Shown in pieces: positions 46,352 to 55,046 of a DNA stretch of 64,000 nucleotides. Numbering within the stretch: the first letter of the stretch is position 1; every line of letters begins with the position of its first letter. The notes under the pieces are model-generated. The model was not told the DNA's origin and did no database searches. It saw only the letters and a program-made list of their open reading frames with translations. The translations under genes and the position numbers were made by a program. The DNA comes from Streptomyces sp. Q6 (GTDB lineage: Bacteria; Actinomycetota; Actinomycetes; Streptomycetales; Streptomycetaceae), in the NCBI RefSeq assembly GCF_036967205.1, contig NZ_CP146022.1:6014001-6078000 (forward strand). The letters are read 5' to 3'.

Positions 46352-47068
46352 ATGAACAGCCCCGCGCACGCTCCGGTCATCCGGCTCCAGGACGTGAGCC
46401 GTACCTACGACGACGGACCACCCGCCCTGAACGACGTCTCCCTGACCGTCCGTCCCGGAGAGTCCGTCGCCGTGCTCGGCCCGTCCGGCAGCGGCAAGTC
46501 GACCCTCCTGAACCTGATCGCCGGGCTCGACCGGCCCGACACCGGGACCGTCACCGTGGACGGCGTCCGCGTCGACCGGCTCGGCGAGGCCGGCGCCGCC
46601 CGCTACCGCAGGGCGAAGGTCGGCATGGTGTTCCAGTTCTTCCACCTCCTCGACGACCTGAGCGTCGCCGACAACATCGCGCTGCCCGCCCGACTCGCGG
46701 GCACCGCACGGGGCGAGGCCCACCGACGCGCCGCCCAGCTGATGGAGTCCCTCGGCATCGACCGGCACGCCCGCGCCCACCCCACCCGCCTGTCCGGCGG
46801 CGAACGCCAGCGCGTCGCCGTCGCCCGCGCCCTGATGAACCGGCCCGCCCTGCTCCTCGCCGACGAACCGACCGGCGCCCTGGACACGGCGGCGGGCGAG
46901 GACGTCCAGGCGCTGCTGCGCGAGCTGAACGCCGACGGGCAGACCCTCGTCGTCGTCACCCACGACGTGGCCCTGGCCCGCGCGTGCACCCGCCGCACCC
47001 TCCACCTCGTCGACGGCCGCGTCGCGTCCGACACCACCACCGCCACCGCGGCGGGGGCCGTCCGATGA
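46352..47068 (+). CDS. ABC transporter ATP-binding protein (LolD/MacB type)
   Basis: A 238-residue ATPase driving the FtsX-like permease coded next. It has Walker A GPSGSGKST (about residues 40-48), the Q loop FQFFHLLDDLSV, the signature LSGGERQRVAVARAL, Walker B LLLADEPTGALD and the switch VVTHDVALA. GGAGG stands seven bases before ATG 46352; the upstream frame from 46268 has none. Its stop overlaps the permease start in ATGA. It is divergent from the two-component system, likely its regulator. Confidence 0.94.
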   Translation: MNSPAHAPVIRLQDVSRTYDDGPPALNDVSLTVRPGESVAVLGPSGSGKSTLLNLIAGLDRPDTGTVTVDGVRVDRLGEAGAARYRRAKVGMVFQFFHLLDDLSVADNIALPARLAGTARGEAHRRAAQLMESLGIDRHARAHPTRLSGGERQRVAVARALMNRPALLLADEPTGALDTAAGEDVQALLRELNADGQTLVVVTHDVALARACTRRTLHLVDGRVASDTTTATAAGAVR

Positions 47069-49503
47069 GCGCCCTCGGCAAGGTCGTGCGCGCGGGAGTC
47101 GCCCGGCGCCGCGTCCCCGCCGTGGTGATCTGCCTGACCACGCTGATGGCCGTCGCCGCGTCCGTGCTCGCGGGCACGCTCCTCGTCTCGTCCCGCGCGC
47201 CCTTCACCACCGCCTTCGGCAAGCAGCACGGCGCGCACCTGACGGTGTCGTACGACGCGAGCAAGGTCGACGCGGCTCGGATCACAGGCAGGTCGGCCGA
47301 CGAGGTCACCGCCACCGCGGGCCCCTTCCGCACGGTGACGGCCAGCCCGGTCTTCACCGTGCCGAACGGCCCGCGGGGCAGCGTGCCCCGACCGCTCACC
47401 GTCGTCGGCCGCGCGCACTCCGGCGGCGCCGTCGACCGGCTCACCCTCACCGAGGGCCACTGGCCCACCCGCGCCGGGCAGATCGCCCTGTCCGCCGACG
47501 CGGGCCTGCCCCTCGACGTCGGCGGCAAGCTGACCTTCGAGGCGCTGCCCGGGAAGCCGACGCTCACCGTCGTGGGCCTCGCCCGCTCCGTCAGCCGCAC
47601 CGGCGACGCCTGGGTGCTCCCCGCGCAGATCGGCGCGCTCACCCCGAAGAACGGCCCGAGCGGCTACGAGATGCTCTACCGCCTGACCTCCGCATCCGCC
47701 GCGACCAAGGCCCAAGTCGCCGCTGTACGGAAGGAGTTGACCGCCGGCGTCCCGGGCGATTCCGTGACCGGCACCCAGTCCTGGCTCACGCTCAAGGCCG
47801 CGAGCGAGCGGGAGACGGCGGTGTACATCCCGTTCCTGCTGGCGTTCGGCGGCCTCGGCCTCGTCATGTCGGTGCTGATCGTGGGCAACGTGGTCGCGGG
47901 CACGGTCGGCGCCGGCCTGCGCCGCATCGGCGTCCTGAAGGCCGTCGGCTTCACCCCGCACCAGGTCGTCCGCGCCTACCTCGCCCAGGCCCTCGTCCCG
48001 GCCGCCGTCGGCGCCGCGCTCGGTGTCGGCGCCGGCCACCTGGCCGCCGTACCGCTCCTGGAGGAGGCGGAGAACGCCTACAGCTCGACCCCGCTGACCG
48101 TGGCGCCCTGGGTGGACGCGGCCGTCGTCGCCGCCGTCCTCGGCGTGGTCGCCCTCACCGCCTGGCTGAGCGCCTGGCGGGCCGGACGGCTGCGGGCCGT
48201 CGACGCGATCGCCGTGGGCCGGGCGGCGCGTGCGGGGCGCGGGCGGTGGGCGGCCGGGCTCGCCGCGCGGCTGCCGCTGCCGCGCCCCGTGTGCCTGGGG
48301 CTCGCCCGGCCGTTCGGCCGCCCGGGGCGCGCCCTGGCCATGGCCGCGGCCGTCGGGTTCGGGGCGGTCGCCGTCACCTTCACGCTCGGCCTCGGCTCGT
48401 CCCTGAACGCGATCCTCGACGCCCGGGAGCACGACAACTCCGACGTCAGCGTCGTCTCCGTACCCACGCAGACCGGGGGAGCGCCGCAGACCGGGGGAGC
48501 ACCGCGGGGCGGAGGCCCGCCGCCGGGCGGGCCGGGAGAGGACGGGATCGCCCACGCGTCCGCCGTCGCCCGGACCATCGCGGCGCAGTCCGGGACCCGC
48601 GCGTACTACGGCACGGCCGAGACCCGGGCGACCGCGCTCGGCGTCAGCGACGACATCGACGTCACCGCCTTCACGGGCGACGCGGGATGGGCCGACTACC
48701 GCATGATGTCGGGGCGTTGGTTCACGAAGGCGGGCGAGGCCGTCGTCCCCACGGGGCTCCTCACACAGCTCGGGGCGAAGGTCGGGGACACCGTCACGTT
48801 CACCGCCGCCGTCGAGAACGGCAAGCCGTTCACCGTACGGATCGTCGGCGAGGTCTTCGACACGTCCAACTTCGGGACGCTGCTCTACACCGACCTCGCG
48901 ACCCTCAGGACGGCGGCGCCGAACCTGGCCCCGCACTCCTACCAGGTCCAGCTCGACTCCGGCACCCGGGCGAAGAGTTACGCCACCGCGCTCACCGCGG
49001 CGCTGGAGAAGGCCGGGTCCGCGAACGAGAAGCTCGAAGCCCACGTGGGCCCGGCGGACGACTCGGGCGGCAGCGACATCGTCGACTCGCTCAACGCGCT
49101 CGGCGCGATGCTCACCCTGATGATCGTCGCTGTCGCCGCGCTCGGCGTGCTCAACGGCGTCGTCCTCGACACCCGCGAGCGCGTCCAGGAGCTCGGCGTC
49201 CACAAGGCCCTCGGCATGACGCCGCGGCAGACCGCCGTCATGGTCGTCACGTCGGTCGTGCTCACCGGGATCGTGGGTGGCGTCGCCGGGGTGGCGCTCG
49301 GCCGGGCCCTGCACCACTGGATCGTGCCGGCCATGGGCGAGGGCGCGGGCGTCGCCATGCCGGACTTCGTCCTCGCCGTGTACCGCGCGCCGGAGCTGGC
49401 CCTGCTGGTGCTCGGCGGTGTCCTCATCGCCGTCCTCGGGGCGCTGCTGCCCGCGGGGTGGGCGGCGCGGATCAGGACGGCGACGGCGCTGCGGACCGAA
49501 TGA
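47065..49503 (+). CDS. FtsX-family ABC transporter permease
   Basis: This 812-residue membrane protein has the double FtsX layout: a first membrane segment at about 15-40 (AVVICLTTLMAVAASVLAGT), a large extracellular domain, three segments at about 255-375 (LLAFGGLGLVMSVLIVGNV), then a further segment near 425 (ALAMAAAVGFGAVAVTFTLG), a second extracellular domain, and three final segments (LGAMLTLMIVAVAALGVL, VLTGIVGGVAGVAL, LLVLGGVLIAVLGALLP). A short linker repeats TQTGGAPQTGGAP. Such exporters move lipids or peptides or act as mechanical transducers. The product may be resisted peptides, but this is not shown. It is translationally coupled to the ATPase. Confidence 0.9.
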   Translation: MSALGKVVRAGVARRRVPAVVICLTTLMAVAASVLAGTLLVSSRAPFTTAFGKQHGAHLTVSYDASKVDAARITGRSADEVTATAGPFRTVTASPVFTVPNGPRGSVPRPLTVVGRAHSGGAVDRLTLTEGHWPTRAGQIALSADAGLPLDVGGKLTFEALPGKPTLTVVGLARSVSRTGDAWVLPAQIGALTPKNGPSGYEMLYRLTSASAATKAQVAAVRKELTAGVPGDSVTGTQSWLTLKAASERETAVYIPFLLAFGGLGLVMSVLIVGNVVAGTVGAGLRRIGVLKAVGFTPHQVVRAYLAQALVPAAVGAALGVGAGHLAAVPLLEEAENAYSSTPLTVAPWVDAAVVAAVLGVVALTAWLSAWRAGRLRAVDAIAVGRAARAGRGRWAAGLAARLPLPRPVCLGLARPFGRPGRALAMAAAVGFGAVAVTFTLGLGSSLNAILDAREHDNSDVSVVSVPTQTGGAPQTGGAPRGGGPPPGGPGEDGIAHASAVARTIAAQSGTRAYYGTAETRATALGVSDDIDVTAFTGDAGWADYRMMSGRWFTKAGEAVVPTGLLTQLGAKVGDTVTFTAAVENGKPFTVRIVGEVFDTSNFGTLLYTDLATLRTAAPNLAPHSYQVQLDSGTRAKSYATALTAALEKAGSANEKLEAHVGPADDSGGSDIVDSLNALGAMLTLMIVAVAALGVLNGVVLDTRERVQELGVHKALGMTPRQTAVMVVTSVVLTGIVGGVAGVALGRALHHWIVPAMGEGAGVAMPDFVLAVYRAPELALLVLGGVLIAVLGALLPAGWAARIRTATALRTE

Positions 49504-49586
49504 CCACGACGAGTCGGCGGCCACGCACTTCGTGGCCGCCCCAACTCATCTGCCGTTCCCCGCTGTTCGTGCTGTCGCCGCCGACG

Positions 49587-50189
49587 TCAGGCGTTCTTGA
49601 TCGCCGAGATGTCGAAGATCAGCTTGATCTTGTCGGAGACGAGGACGCCGCCGGTCTCCAGGGCCGCGTTCCAGGTGAGGCCCCACTCGGAGCGCAGGAT
49701 CTCGGTCTTGCCCTCGAAGCCGACGCGCTCGTTGCCGAACGGGTCCTTCGCCACGCCGTTGAACTCCAGGTCGATCGTGAGCGGCTTGGTCGTGCCGAGG
49801 AGCGAGAGGTCGCCGGTGATGCGGTAGTCGTCGCCACCGAGGGACTCGGCGGACGTCGAGCGGAACGTCATCGTCGGGAACTCGTCGATCTTGAAGAAGT
49901 CGGCGCTCTTGAGGTGGCCGTCGCGGTCCGGGTTGCCCGTGTCGATGCTCGCCATCTGCACGTCGAACGACGCGGTCGACTTGCTCGGCTCCGAACCGTC
50001 CAGGTGCAGCGTGCCGGTGAAGTCGCTGAAGCCGCCCTTCACGTTCGTCACCATCGCGTGCCGGGCGACGAACCCGAGCGACGTGTGGGCCGGGTCCACC
50101 GTGTAGTCGCCGGTCAGGGCGGACAGGTCCGGGGCGCCCTGTGCGGCGGGGGCGGTGGTCTCGTCGTTCTTGCGGCCGAAGATTCCCAT
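49587..50189 (-). CDS. YceI family protein
   Basis: A 200-residue lipocalin-like protein that binds isoprenoid-type lipids in relatives. The family core is YTVDPAHTSLGFVARHAMVTNVKGGFSDFTG in outline, with TGNPDRDGHLKSADFF, FPTMTFRSTSAESLG and GDLSLLGTTKPLTIDLEF. It has no signal peptide and starts MGIFGRKNDETTAP, so it is probably cytoplasmic. AGGGAG stands seven bases before ATG 50189; the longer frame is less likely. Two MarR-like boxes lie upstream. It may respond to oxidative or organic stress, as such genes often do. Confidence 0.9.
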   Translation of the reverse strand: MGIFGRKNDETTAPAAQGAPDLSALTGDYTVDPAHTSLGFVARHAMVTNVKGGFSDFTGTLHLDGSEPSKSTASFDVQMASIDTGNPDRDGHLKSADFFKIDEFPTMTFRSTSAESLGGDDYRITGDLSLLGTTKPLTIDLEFNGVAKDPFGNERVGFEGKTEILRSEWGLTWNAALETGGVLVSDKIKLIFDISAIKNA

Positions 50190-50205
50190 GACGTACTCCC
50201 TGGTG

Positions 50206-50268
50206 ATGTTGAACGTTGAACTACCAACTGGCTCTGACTGTAGCGCGATGATGTTCAACTTTCAACAT
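50206..50268 (-). promoter_or_regulatory. Pair of inverted GTTCAAC/TTCAACAT boxes upstream of yceI-like gene
   Basis: ATGTTGAACGTTGAACT (50206-50222) and TGTTCAACTTTCAACAT (50252-50268) match in opposite orientation at 15 of 17 bases. Such boxes are typical of MarR-type repressors. No MarR gene is adjacent. The first box overlaps the likely leader of the yceI-like gene. Confidence 0.65.
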
Positions 50269-50424
50269 CAATCGCTACGTGTCTTTCTGATTACACCGGG
50301 TCAATACCGAAGGCGCTCTTCCGGACGCGCGTAGAACACGTCACTATCTCTCTGCGCCACCTGCATCACAGCCGTCTCACAGTCAGCACCGAGTCAGCAC
50401 GGTCATCAGCAGGAAGGAACCCCC

Positions 50425-50934
50425 ATGCGCATCCGTTCCGCACTCACCGCGCTCGCGCTCACCACGGGCGCCCTTGTCGCGCCCGGCTTCGGCGTCCTCA
50501 CCGCCGCGACCGACGCGTTCGCCGTCACCAAGATCAGCCACGCGACGGCGACCTCGATGTTCAGAGCCTCCGGCATCACCTGGTCGTCCTCCGGCGGCTG
50601 CTCCGACCGCAACAACCCCACCTGTACGTCGTTCGAGCAGCTCAACCTCGCCACCGCCCAGGGCGCCCAGACCCTCAAGAGCGCGAGCGGCTGCGCCCTG
50701 AACATCACGGGCGGCACCGAGACCGGCCACGCGAGCGGCACGTACTCGCACTGGAACGGCTACAAGCTCGACTACGCCAAGAGCACCTGCGTCACCAGCT
50801 ACATCAAGAACAACTTCAGCTACATAGGGCTGCGCGGCGACGGCGCCCCGCAGTACAAGTCGGGTTCCGGAAACATCTACGCCGACGAGGGCAACCACTG
50901 GGACGTCCTCTACTACAACTGCGGCGGCTGCTGA
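50425..50934 (+). CDS. Small secreted protein, possible M15-like peptidase
   Basis: A 169-residue protein with a signal peptide (1-33, ending ATDAFAV). The mature part has cysteines near GGCSDRNNPTCTSF, SGCALN, STCVTSY and the end (NCGGC), probably in disulfides. The segment GHASGTYSHWNGYKLDYAK looks like the S-x-H-x2-G-x3-D pattern of M15/VanY-type zinc peptidases, and GNHWDVLYYNC could hold the last His. Zinc and activity are inferred. AGGAAGGAACCCCC precedes ATG 50425. It stands between a yceI-like gene and GH101 glycosidase and has its own signal, so an exported wall- or protein-degrading role is possible. Confidence 0.7.
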   Translation: MRIRSALTALALTTGALVAPGFGVLTAATDAFAVTKISHATATSMFRASGITWSSSGGCSDRNNPTCTSFEQLNLATAQGAQTLKSASGCALNITGGTETGHASGTYSHWNGYKLDYAKSTCVTSYIKNNFSYIGLRGDGAPQYKSGSGNIYADEGNHWDVLYYNCGGC

Positions 50935-51048
50935 GGGCCGCCCGCGACGGCGGGGGCTTGGACTTACGGAGACCGGTTGTTGGACTGCCAACGCCGCTGA
51001 GCGCCCGGTCCGTTGACCCGCCCCGGCCCCCGCCGATACCCAGGGCGC

Positions 51049-54000
51049 ATGCCCCCAAGATCCCGTGCTCCGCATGCCGCCCTGGCCCTCGCGGCCGTCA
51101 CCGTGCTCGCGCTCGCGACGCCCGTGGCCGCCGAGGGGAGCGACGAGGCCCCCGGCCTCGTCCTCACCTCGGCGCAGCTGAAGGTCACCGTCGCCGACGA
51201 CTTCCCCCGAGTCCTGTCGTACGAGGAACGGGCCGACGGCGCCCGCATCCTCGCCAGTACGCACGCCGTCACCGAGGTCACGCTCAACGGCAAGGCGTAC
51301 CCCGTCCGCCTCGCGTCCGCCCCCGAGATCGACGGCGCGCGGGCCGCGTACACCCTGACCTTCCCCGACCTCCCCGACGTGGAGATCGACGCGACCCTCA
51401 CCGTCGTCGGCCGGACGACGACCTTCAAGGTCACGGCGGTCCGCGACACGGCCGCCTTCCGGGTCGGCACCCTCGACATCCCCGGGCACGACCTGGTCTC
51501 CGTGGGCAGCGCGGACGGCGGTGCCGCGACCGCCTTCACCAAGCTCGACCCGGACTCGACCCGCACCGCGGACGTGTTCGGCAAGGTCACCGCCGGGACA
51601 CCGGCCGAGCAGACGGCGACCGGCGCCTCGTACGCGATCGTCAACACGGACCGGCTCGCCGCGGCGGTCGAGTCCAACTCCACGTACGACAAGCCGAGCG
51701 GCGCCACCGGCGGTGACGACGCCCGCTTCTGGCACCAGGCCCGCAAGGACGCCGACGGCGGGACCCGGGTCGGCGTGTGGTCCGGGCAGTGGACGTACCG
51801 CGGCGCCGGATCGCCGGCCCCCGCCACCGGCAAGGACCTTCCGTGGGCCAAGGTCGTCGTCACCCCCGACGCCAACGCGGACGGCACCGTCGACTGGCAG
51901 GACGGCGCCGTCGCCTTCCGCTCCATCGGCATCCGGGCCAAGGGCGGCGACAAGACCGCCGACCGGGTCGTCACCCACATCCCGTTCAACTTCGCCAGCC
52001 AGGCCCAGCACCCGTTCCTGCGCACCCTCGACGACGTGAAGCGGATCGGGCTCGCCACCGACGACCTCGGCCAGTTCGCCCTGCTCAAGGGGTACGCGTC
52101 CGAGGGCCACGACTCCGCGCACCCGGACTACGGCGGCAACATCAACCAGCGCGCGGGCGGTCTCAAGGACCTCAACACGCTGCTCAGGGCGGGCAAGAAG
52201 TACGGCGCCGAATTCGGTGTCCACGTCAACGCCACCGAGGCGTACCCGGTGGCGAAGCACTTCAGCGACGACCTCGTCGACCCCAAGGCGCCCGGCTGGA
52301 ACTGGCTCGACCAGAGCTACTACATCGATCAGCGCCGCGACATCAACAGCGGCGACCTGGCCGCACGCTTCCGGCAGCTGCGCGACGAGACCGACGCGAA
52401 CCTCACCACCGTCTACGTCGACGTGTACTACACGCACGGCTGGATCGCGGAGAAGACCGCCGACGCCATCAACAAGCAGGGCTGGAACCTCGCCACCGAG
52501 TGGGCCGACAAGTTCGAGCGGCAGTCCCTGTGGTCGCACTGGGCCAACGACCTCGACTACGGCGGCGCCACGAACAAGGGCCTCAACTCGAAGATCATCC
52601 GGTTCATCCGCAACAGCGAGAAGGACGTCTGGAACGCCGACCCCGTCCTCGGCCAGAGCGCCCTGGTCGACTTCGAGGGCTGGACCGGCGAGAACGACTG
52701 GAACGACTTCTACGCCAACATCTGGCAGCGCGACCTCCCGGCGAAGTACCTCCAGCACCAGAAGATCACCCGCTGGAACGGCAACGACATCACCTTCACC
52801 GGCGGCCTGCGCGGCACCGTCGAGAACGGGCACCGCACCTTCTACGACCACGGCCGCAAGGTCCTGGACGGCGACACCTACCTGCTGCCGTGGGACGGCG
52901 GCAAGAAGCTGTACCACTACAACAAGCAGGGCGGCACGACGAGTTGGGCGGCGCCCTCCGGTGCGTACACGCTCTACAGGCTCACCGACAACGGCCGGGT
53001 GAAGACCGGCACCCTGCGCACCGACGCCGCCGGAAAGCTCACGCTCAAGGCCGAGGCCGGACAGCCGTACGTCCTCTACCCGGCCGACGGCACGCCCTCG
53101 GCCACCGACCCCGCCTGGGGCGAGGGCACCGGCCTGAAGGACCCCGGCTTCAACGACGCCCGGCTGACGGGATGGGACAGGAGCGGCAAGGTCGCCCGCG
53201 ACACGGACGGCAACGGCCGCAACAGCGCCGCGCTCACCGGAACCGGCGCGGCCGCGGTCGCCCAGCAGGTCAAGGGGCTTGAACCCGGCAAGCGCTACAC
53301 CGCCTCCGCCTGGATCGAGATCGAGCCGGGCAAGACCCGTCGCACGACCCTGAGCGCCGGCGGCGACGCGTCCGCCGGGATCGACCGCTCCACGCTGGCC
53401 AACACCATGGCCGCCAGCGACTGGCACGGCACGCACATGCAGCGCGTGAAGGTGAACTTCACCGCCCCCGGCAGTGGTGCGGCGACCCTGCGCGTCGCGG
53501 CGGCGCGGGACGACGGCGGCGCGAAGGTCCGCGTCGACGACGTGCGCGTGGTGCGCAACGCCCCCACGGCCGAGCCGGGCACGGTCGTCCACGAGGACTT
53601 CGAGGACGTCGACCAGGGCTGGGGCCCGTTCGACAAGGGCGACGCGGGCGGCGTCACCGACCCGCGCACCCACATCGCGCAGCGCAACTCCCCGTACACG
53701 CAGGCCGGTTGGAACGGCAAGCTCGTCGACGACGTCATCGGCGGCGGTGAGTCCCTCAAGTCGCACGAGGAGAACGACGGCGTCGTCTACCGCACCTCAC
53801 CGGCGACCGTCCCGATGAAGGACGGACACGCGTACCAGGTCGACTTCGCCTACCAGTCCAGCCACGCCGGCGCCTACCAGTGGGTCAGCGGCTACGACCG
53901 CGGGGACGACGCCGTCGAGACCGCGGCCGTCCCCGTCGGACAGCAGCGCACCACCGGGCGGTTCACCACCACCGTCACCGCGGGCTGCGGCGACACCTGG

Positions 54001-54876
54001 ACCGGCCTGCGCAAGCTGCCGGGCGCCCCGGACGGCGCGGACTTCGTGCTCGACGACTTCACCGTGACCGACCTCGGCCCGGCGAAGGAACAGGCCGCCT
54101 GCGGCACGCTCGCCCTCGCGGCGGGGGAGACCCTGGAGCCCGGACAGCCCAACAAGGTCGAGGCCACCTTCACCAACTACGAGAGCGCCGCCGTCGACGA
54201 CGCCGCCGTCACCCTCGCCCTGCCCGACGGCTGGAAGGCCCAGCCCGCCGGGCCCGTCACCCTCGACCCCGTGGCCCCCGGCGCGAAGGCCACCACCACC
54301 TGGCAGGTCACCCCGCCCGCCGACGCCGCCTACCGGCCCTACGAGCTGAGCGCACAGGCGACGTACACGGTCGCGGGCACCGCGCGCACGCTCGCCGCGT
54401 CCGCCGCCGTCCGCACCCTGCCGCCGCCGCCCACCACGGACACGTACGCCGGCGACCTGGACTGGACATCGGCGGACAACGGCTGGGGCCCGGTCGAGAA
54501 GGACCTCTCCAACGGCGAACAGGGCCAGGGCGACGGCACCCCCCTCACCATCGGGGGAGTGAGGTACGAGAAGGGCCTCGGCACCCACGCGCCGGCCACC
54601 ATCCGCTACTACCTCGGCGGACAGTGCACCTCCTTCACGGCACAGGTCGGCGTCGACGACGTCCAGGCCACCCGCGGAAGTGTGCGATTCTCGGTGGCGG
54701 CCGACGGCACCGAGAAGGTGGCCTCCCCGGTCCTCAGGGCGGCCGACCCGGCGTGGTCCCTGACGGCCGATGTCACGGGCGCCAAGTACGTCGACCTGAT
54801 CGTCGGGGACGGCGGTGACGGCAACGGCAACGACCACGCGGACTGGGGCAGCGCCCGCTTCCACTGCGGGGTGTGA
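51049..54876 (+). CDS. Secreted endo-alpha-N-acetylgalactosaminidase, GH101
   Basis: A 1275-residue exported glycosidase that removes Gal-GalNAc from O-glycoproteins in relatives. Layout: signal (1-25), beta-sandwich N-terminal part, catalytic TIM barrel at about 230-650 with TTVYVDVYYTHGW (likely nucleophile Asp at about 456) and FEGWTGENDWNDFYANIW in outline, a carbohydrate-binding-like domain near 694-845 (GLKDPGFNDARLTGWD), a second at about 845-1010 (VVHEDFEDVDQGWG), a NEW3 domain at about 1020-1120 (GQPNKVEATFTNYES) and a C-terminal NPCBM domain from about 1131 (TYAGDLDWTSADNGWG). ATG 51049 starts the signal peptide. It is a single gene with no sugar operon attached. Confidence 0.88.
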   Translation: MPPRSRAPHAALALAAVTVLALATPVAAEGSDEAPGLVLTSAQLKVTVADDFPRVLSYEERADGARILASTHAVTEVTLNGKAYPVRLASAPEIDGARAAYTLTFPDLPDVEIDATLTVVGRTTTFKVTAVRDTAAFRVGTLDIPGHDLVSVGSADGGAATAFTKLDPDSTRTADVFGKVTAGTPAEQTATGASYAIVNTDRLAAAVESNSTYDKPSGATGGDDARFWHQARKDADGGTRVGVWSGQWTYRGAGSPAPATGKDLPWAKVVVTPDANADGTVDWQDGAVAFRSIGIRAKGGDKTADRVVTHIPFNFASQAQHPFLRTLDDVKRIGLATDDLGQFALLKGYASEGHDSAHPDYGGNINQRAGGLKDLNTLLRAGKKYGAEFGVHVNATEAYPVAKHFSDDLVDPKAPGWNWLDQSYYIDQRRDINSGDLAARFRQLRDETDANLTTVYVDVYYTHGWIAEKTADAINKQGWNLATEWADKFERQSLWSHWANDLDYGGATNKGLNSKIIRFIRNSEKDVWNADPVLGQSALVDFEGWTGENDWNDFYANIWQRDLPAKYLQHQKITRWNGNDITFTGGLRGTVENGHRTFYDHGRKVLDGDTYLLPWDGGKKLYHYNKQGGTTSWAAPSGAYTLYRLTDNGRVKTGTLRTDAAGKLTLKAEAGQPYVLYPADGTPSATDPAWGEGTGLKDPGFNDARLTGWDRSGKVARDTDGNGRNSAALTGTGAAAVAQQVKGLEPGKRYTASAWIEIEPGKTRRTTLSAGGDASAGIDRSTLANTMAASDWHGTHMQRVKVNFTAPGSGAATLRVAAARDDGGAKVRVDDVRVVRNAPTAEPGTVVHEDFEDVDQGWGPFDKGDAGGVTDPRTHIAQRNSPYTQAGWNGKLVDDVIGGGESLKSHEENDGVVYRTSPATVPMKDGHAYQVDFAYQSSHAGAYQWVSGYDRGDDAVETAAVPVGQQRTTGRFTTTVTAGCGDTWTGLRKLPGAPDGADFVLDDFTVTDLGPAKEQAACGTLALAAGETLEPGQPNKVEATFTNYESAAVDDAAVTLALPDGWKAQPAGPVTLDPVAPGAKATTTWQVTPPADAAYRPYELSAQATYTVAGTARTLAASAAVRTLPPPPTTDTYAGDLDWTSADNGWGPVEKDLSNGEQGQGDGTPLTIGGVRYEKGLGTHAPATIRYYLGGQCTSFTAQVGVDDVQATRGSVRFSVAADGTEKVASPVLRAADPAWSLTADVTGAKYVDLIVGDGGDGNGNDHADWGSARFHCGV

Positions 54877-54976
54877 CCGGGCTCTCACCCACCCTCTTTG
54901 TGTGACCCCTACAAGCCGCAGGGGGCCTGAGCAGTAACTTCGGCTGTACGCCGCCGGGGTTCTGTTCGGGCCTACC

Positions 54977-55022
54977 AGGAAAACGGGCCGGAGACTGTAC
55001 GGAGTCGACGGCCCGTTTTCCT
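54977..55022 (+). terminator. Long hairpin between GH101 and pccB
   Basis: AGGAAAACGGGCCG (54977-54990) pairs with CGGCCCGTTTTCCT (55009-55022) in a perfect 14-bp stem; inner bases GACT/AGTC can pair further. It ends 24 bases before the pccB start. It may terminate GH101 transcription or act in the pccB leader. Confidence 0.65.
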
Positions 55023-55046
55023 TGGTCGCCTTCGTAAGGTCACTAC

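Noticed and set aside
46603..49524. 973-residue minus-strand frame opposite the ABC/FtsX genes
   Set aside because: Shadow of two clear transporter genes, without motifs.
50383..53766. 1127-residue minus-strand frame opposite GH101
   Set aside because: Mirror frame of a well-recognised glycosidase; residues are Val/Gly/Asp/Arg-biased and no ribosome site or motif is present.
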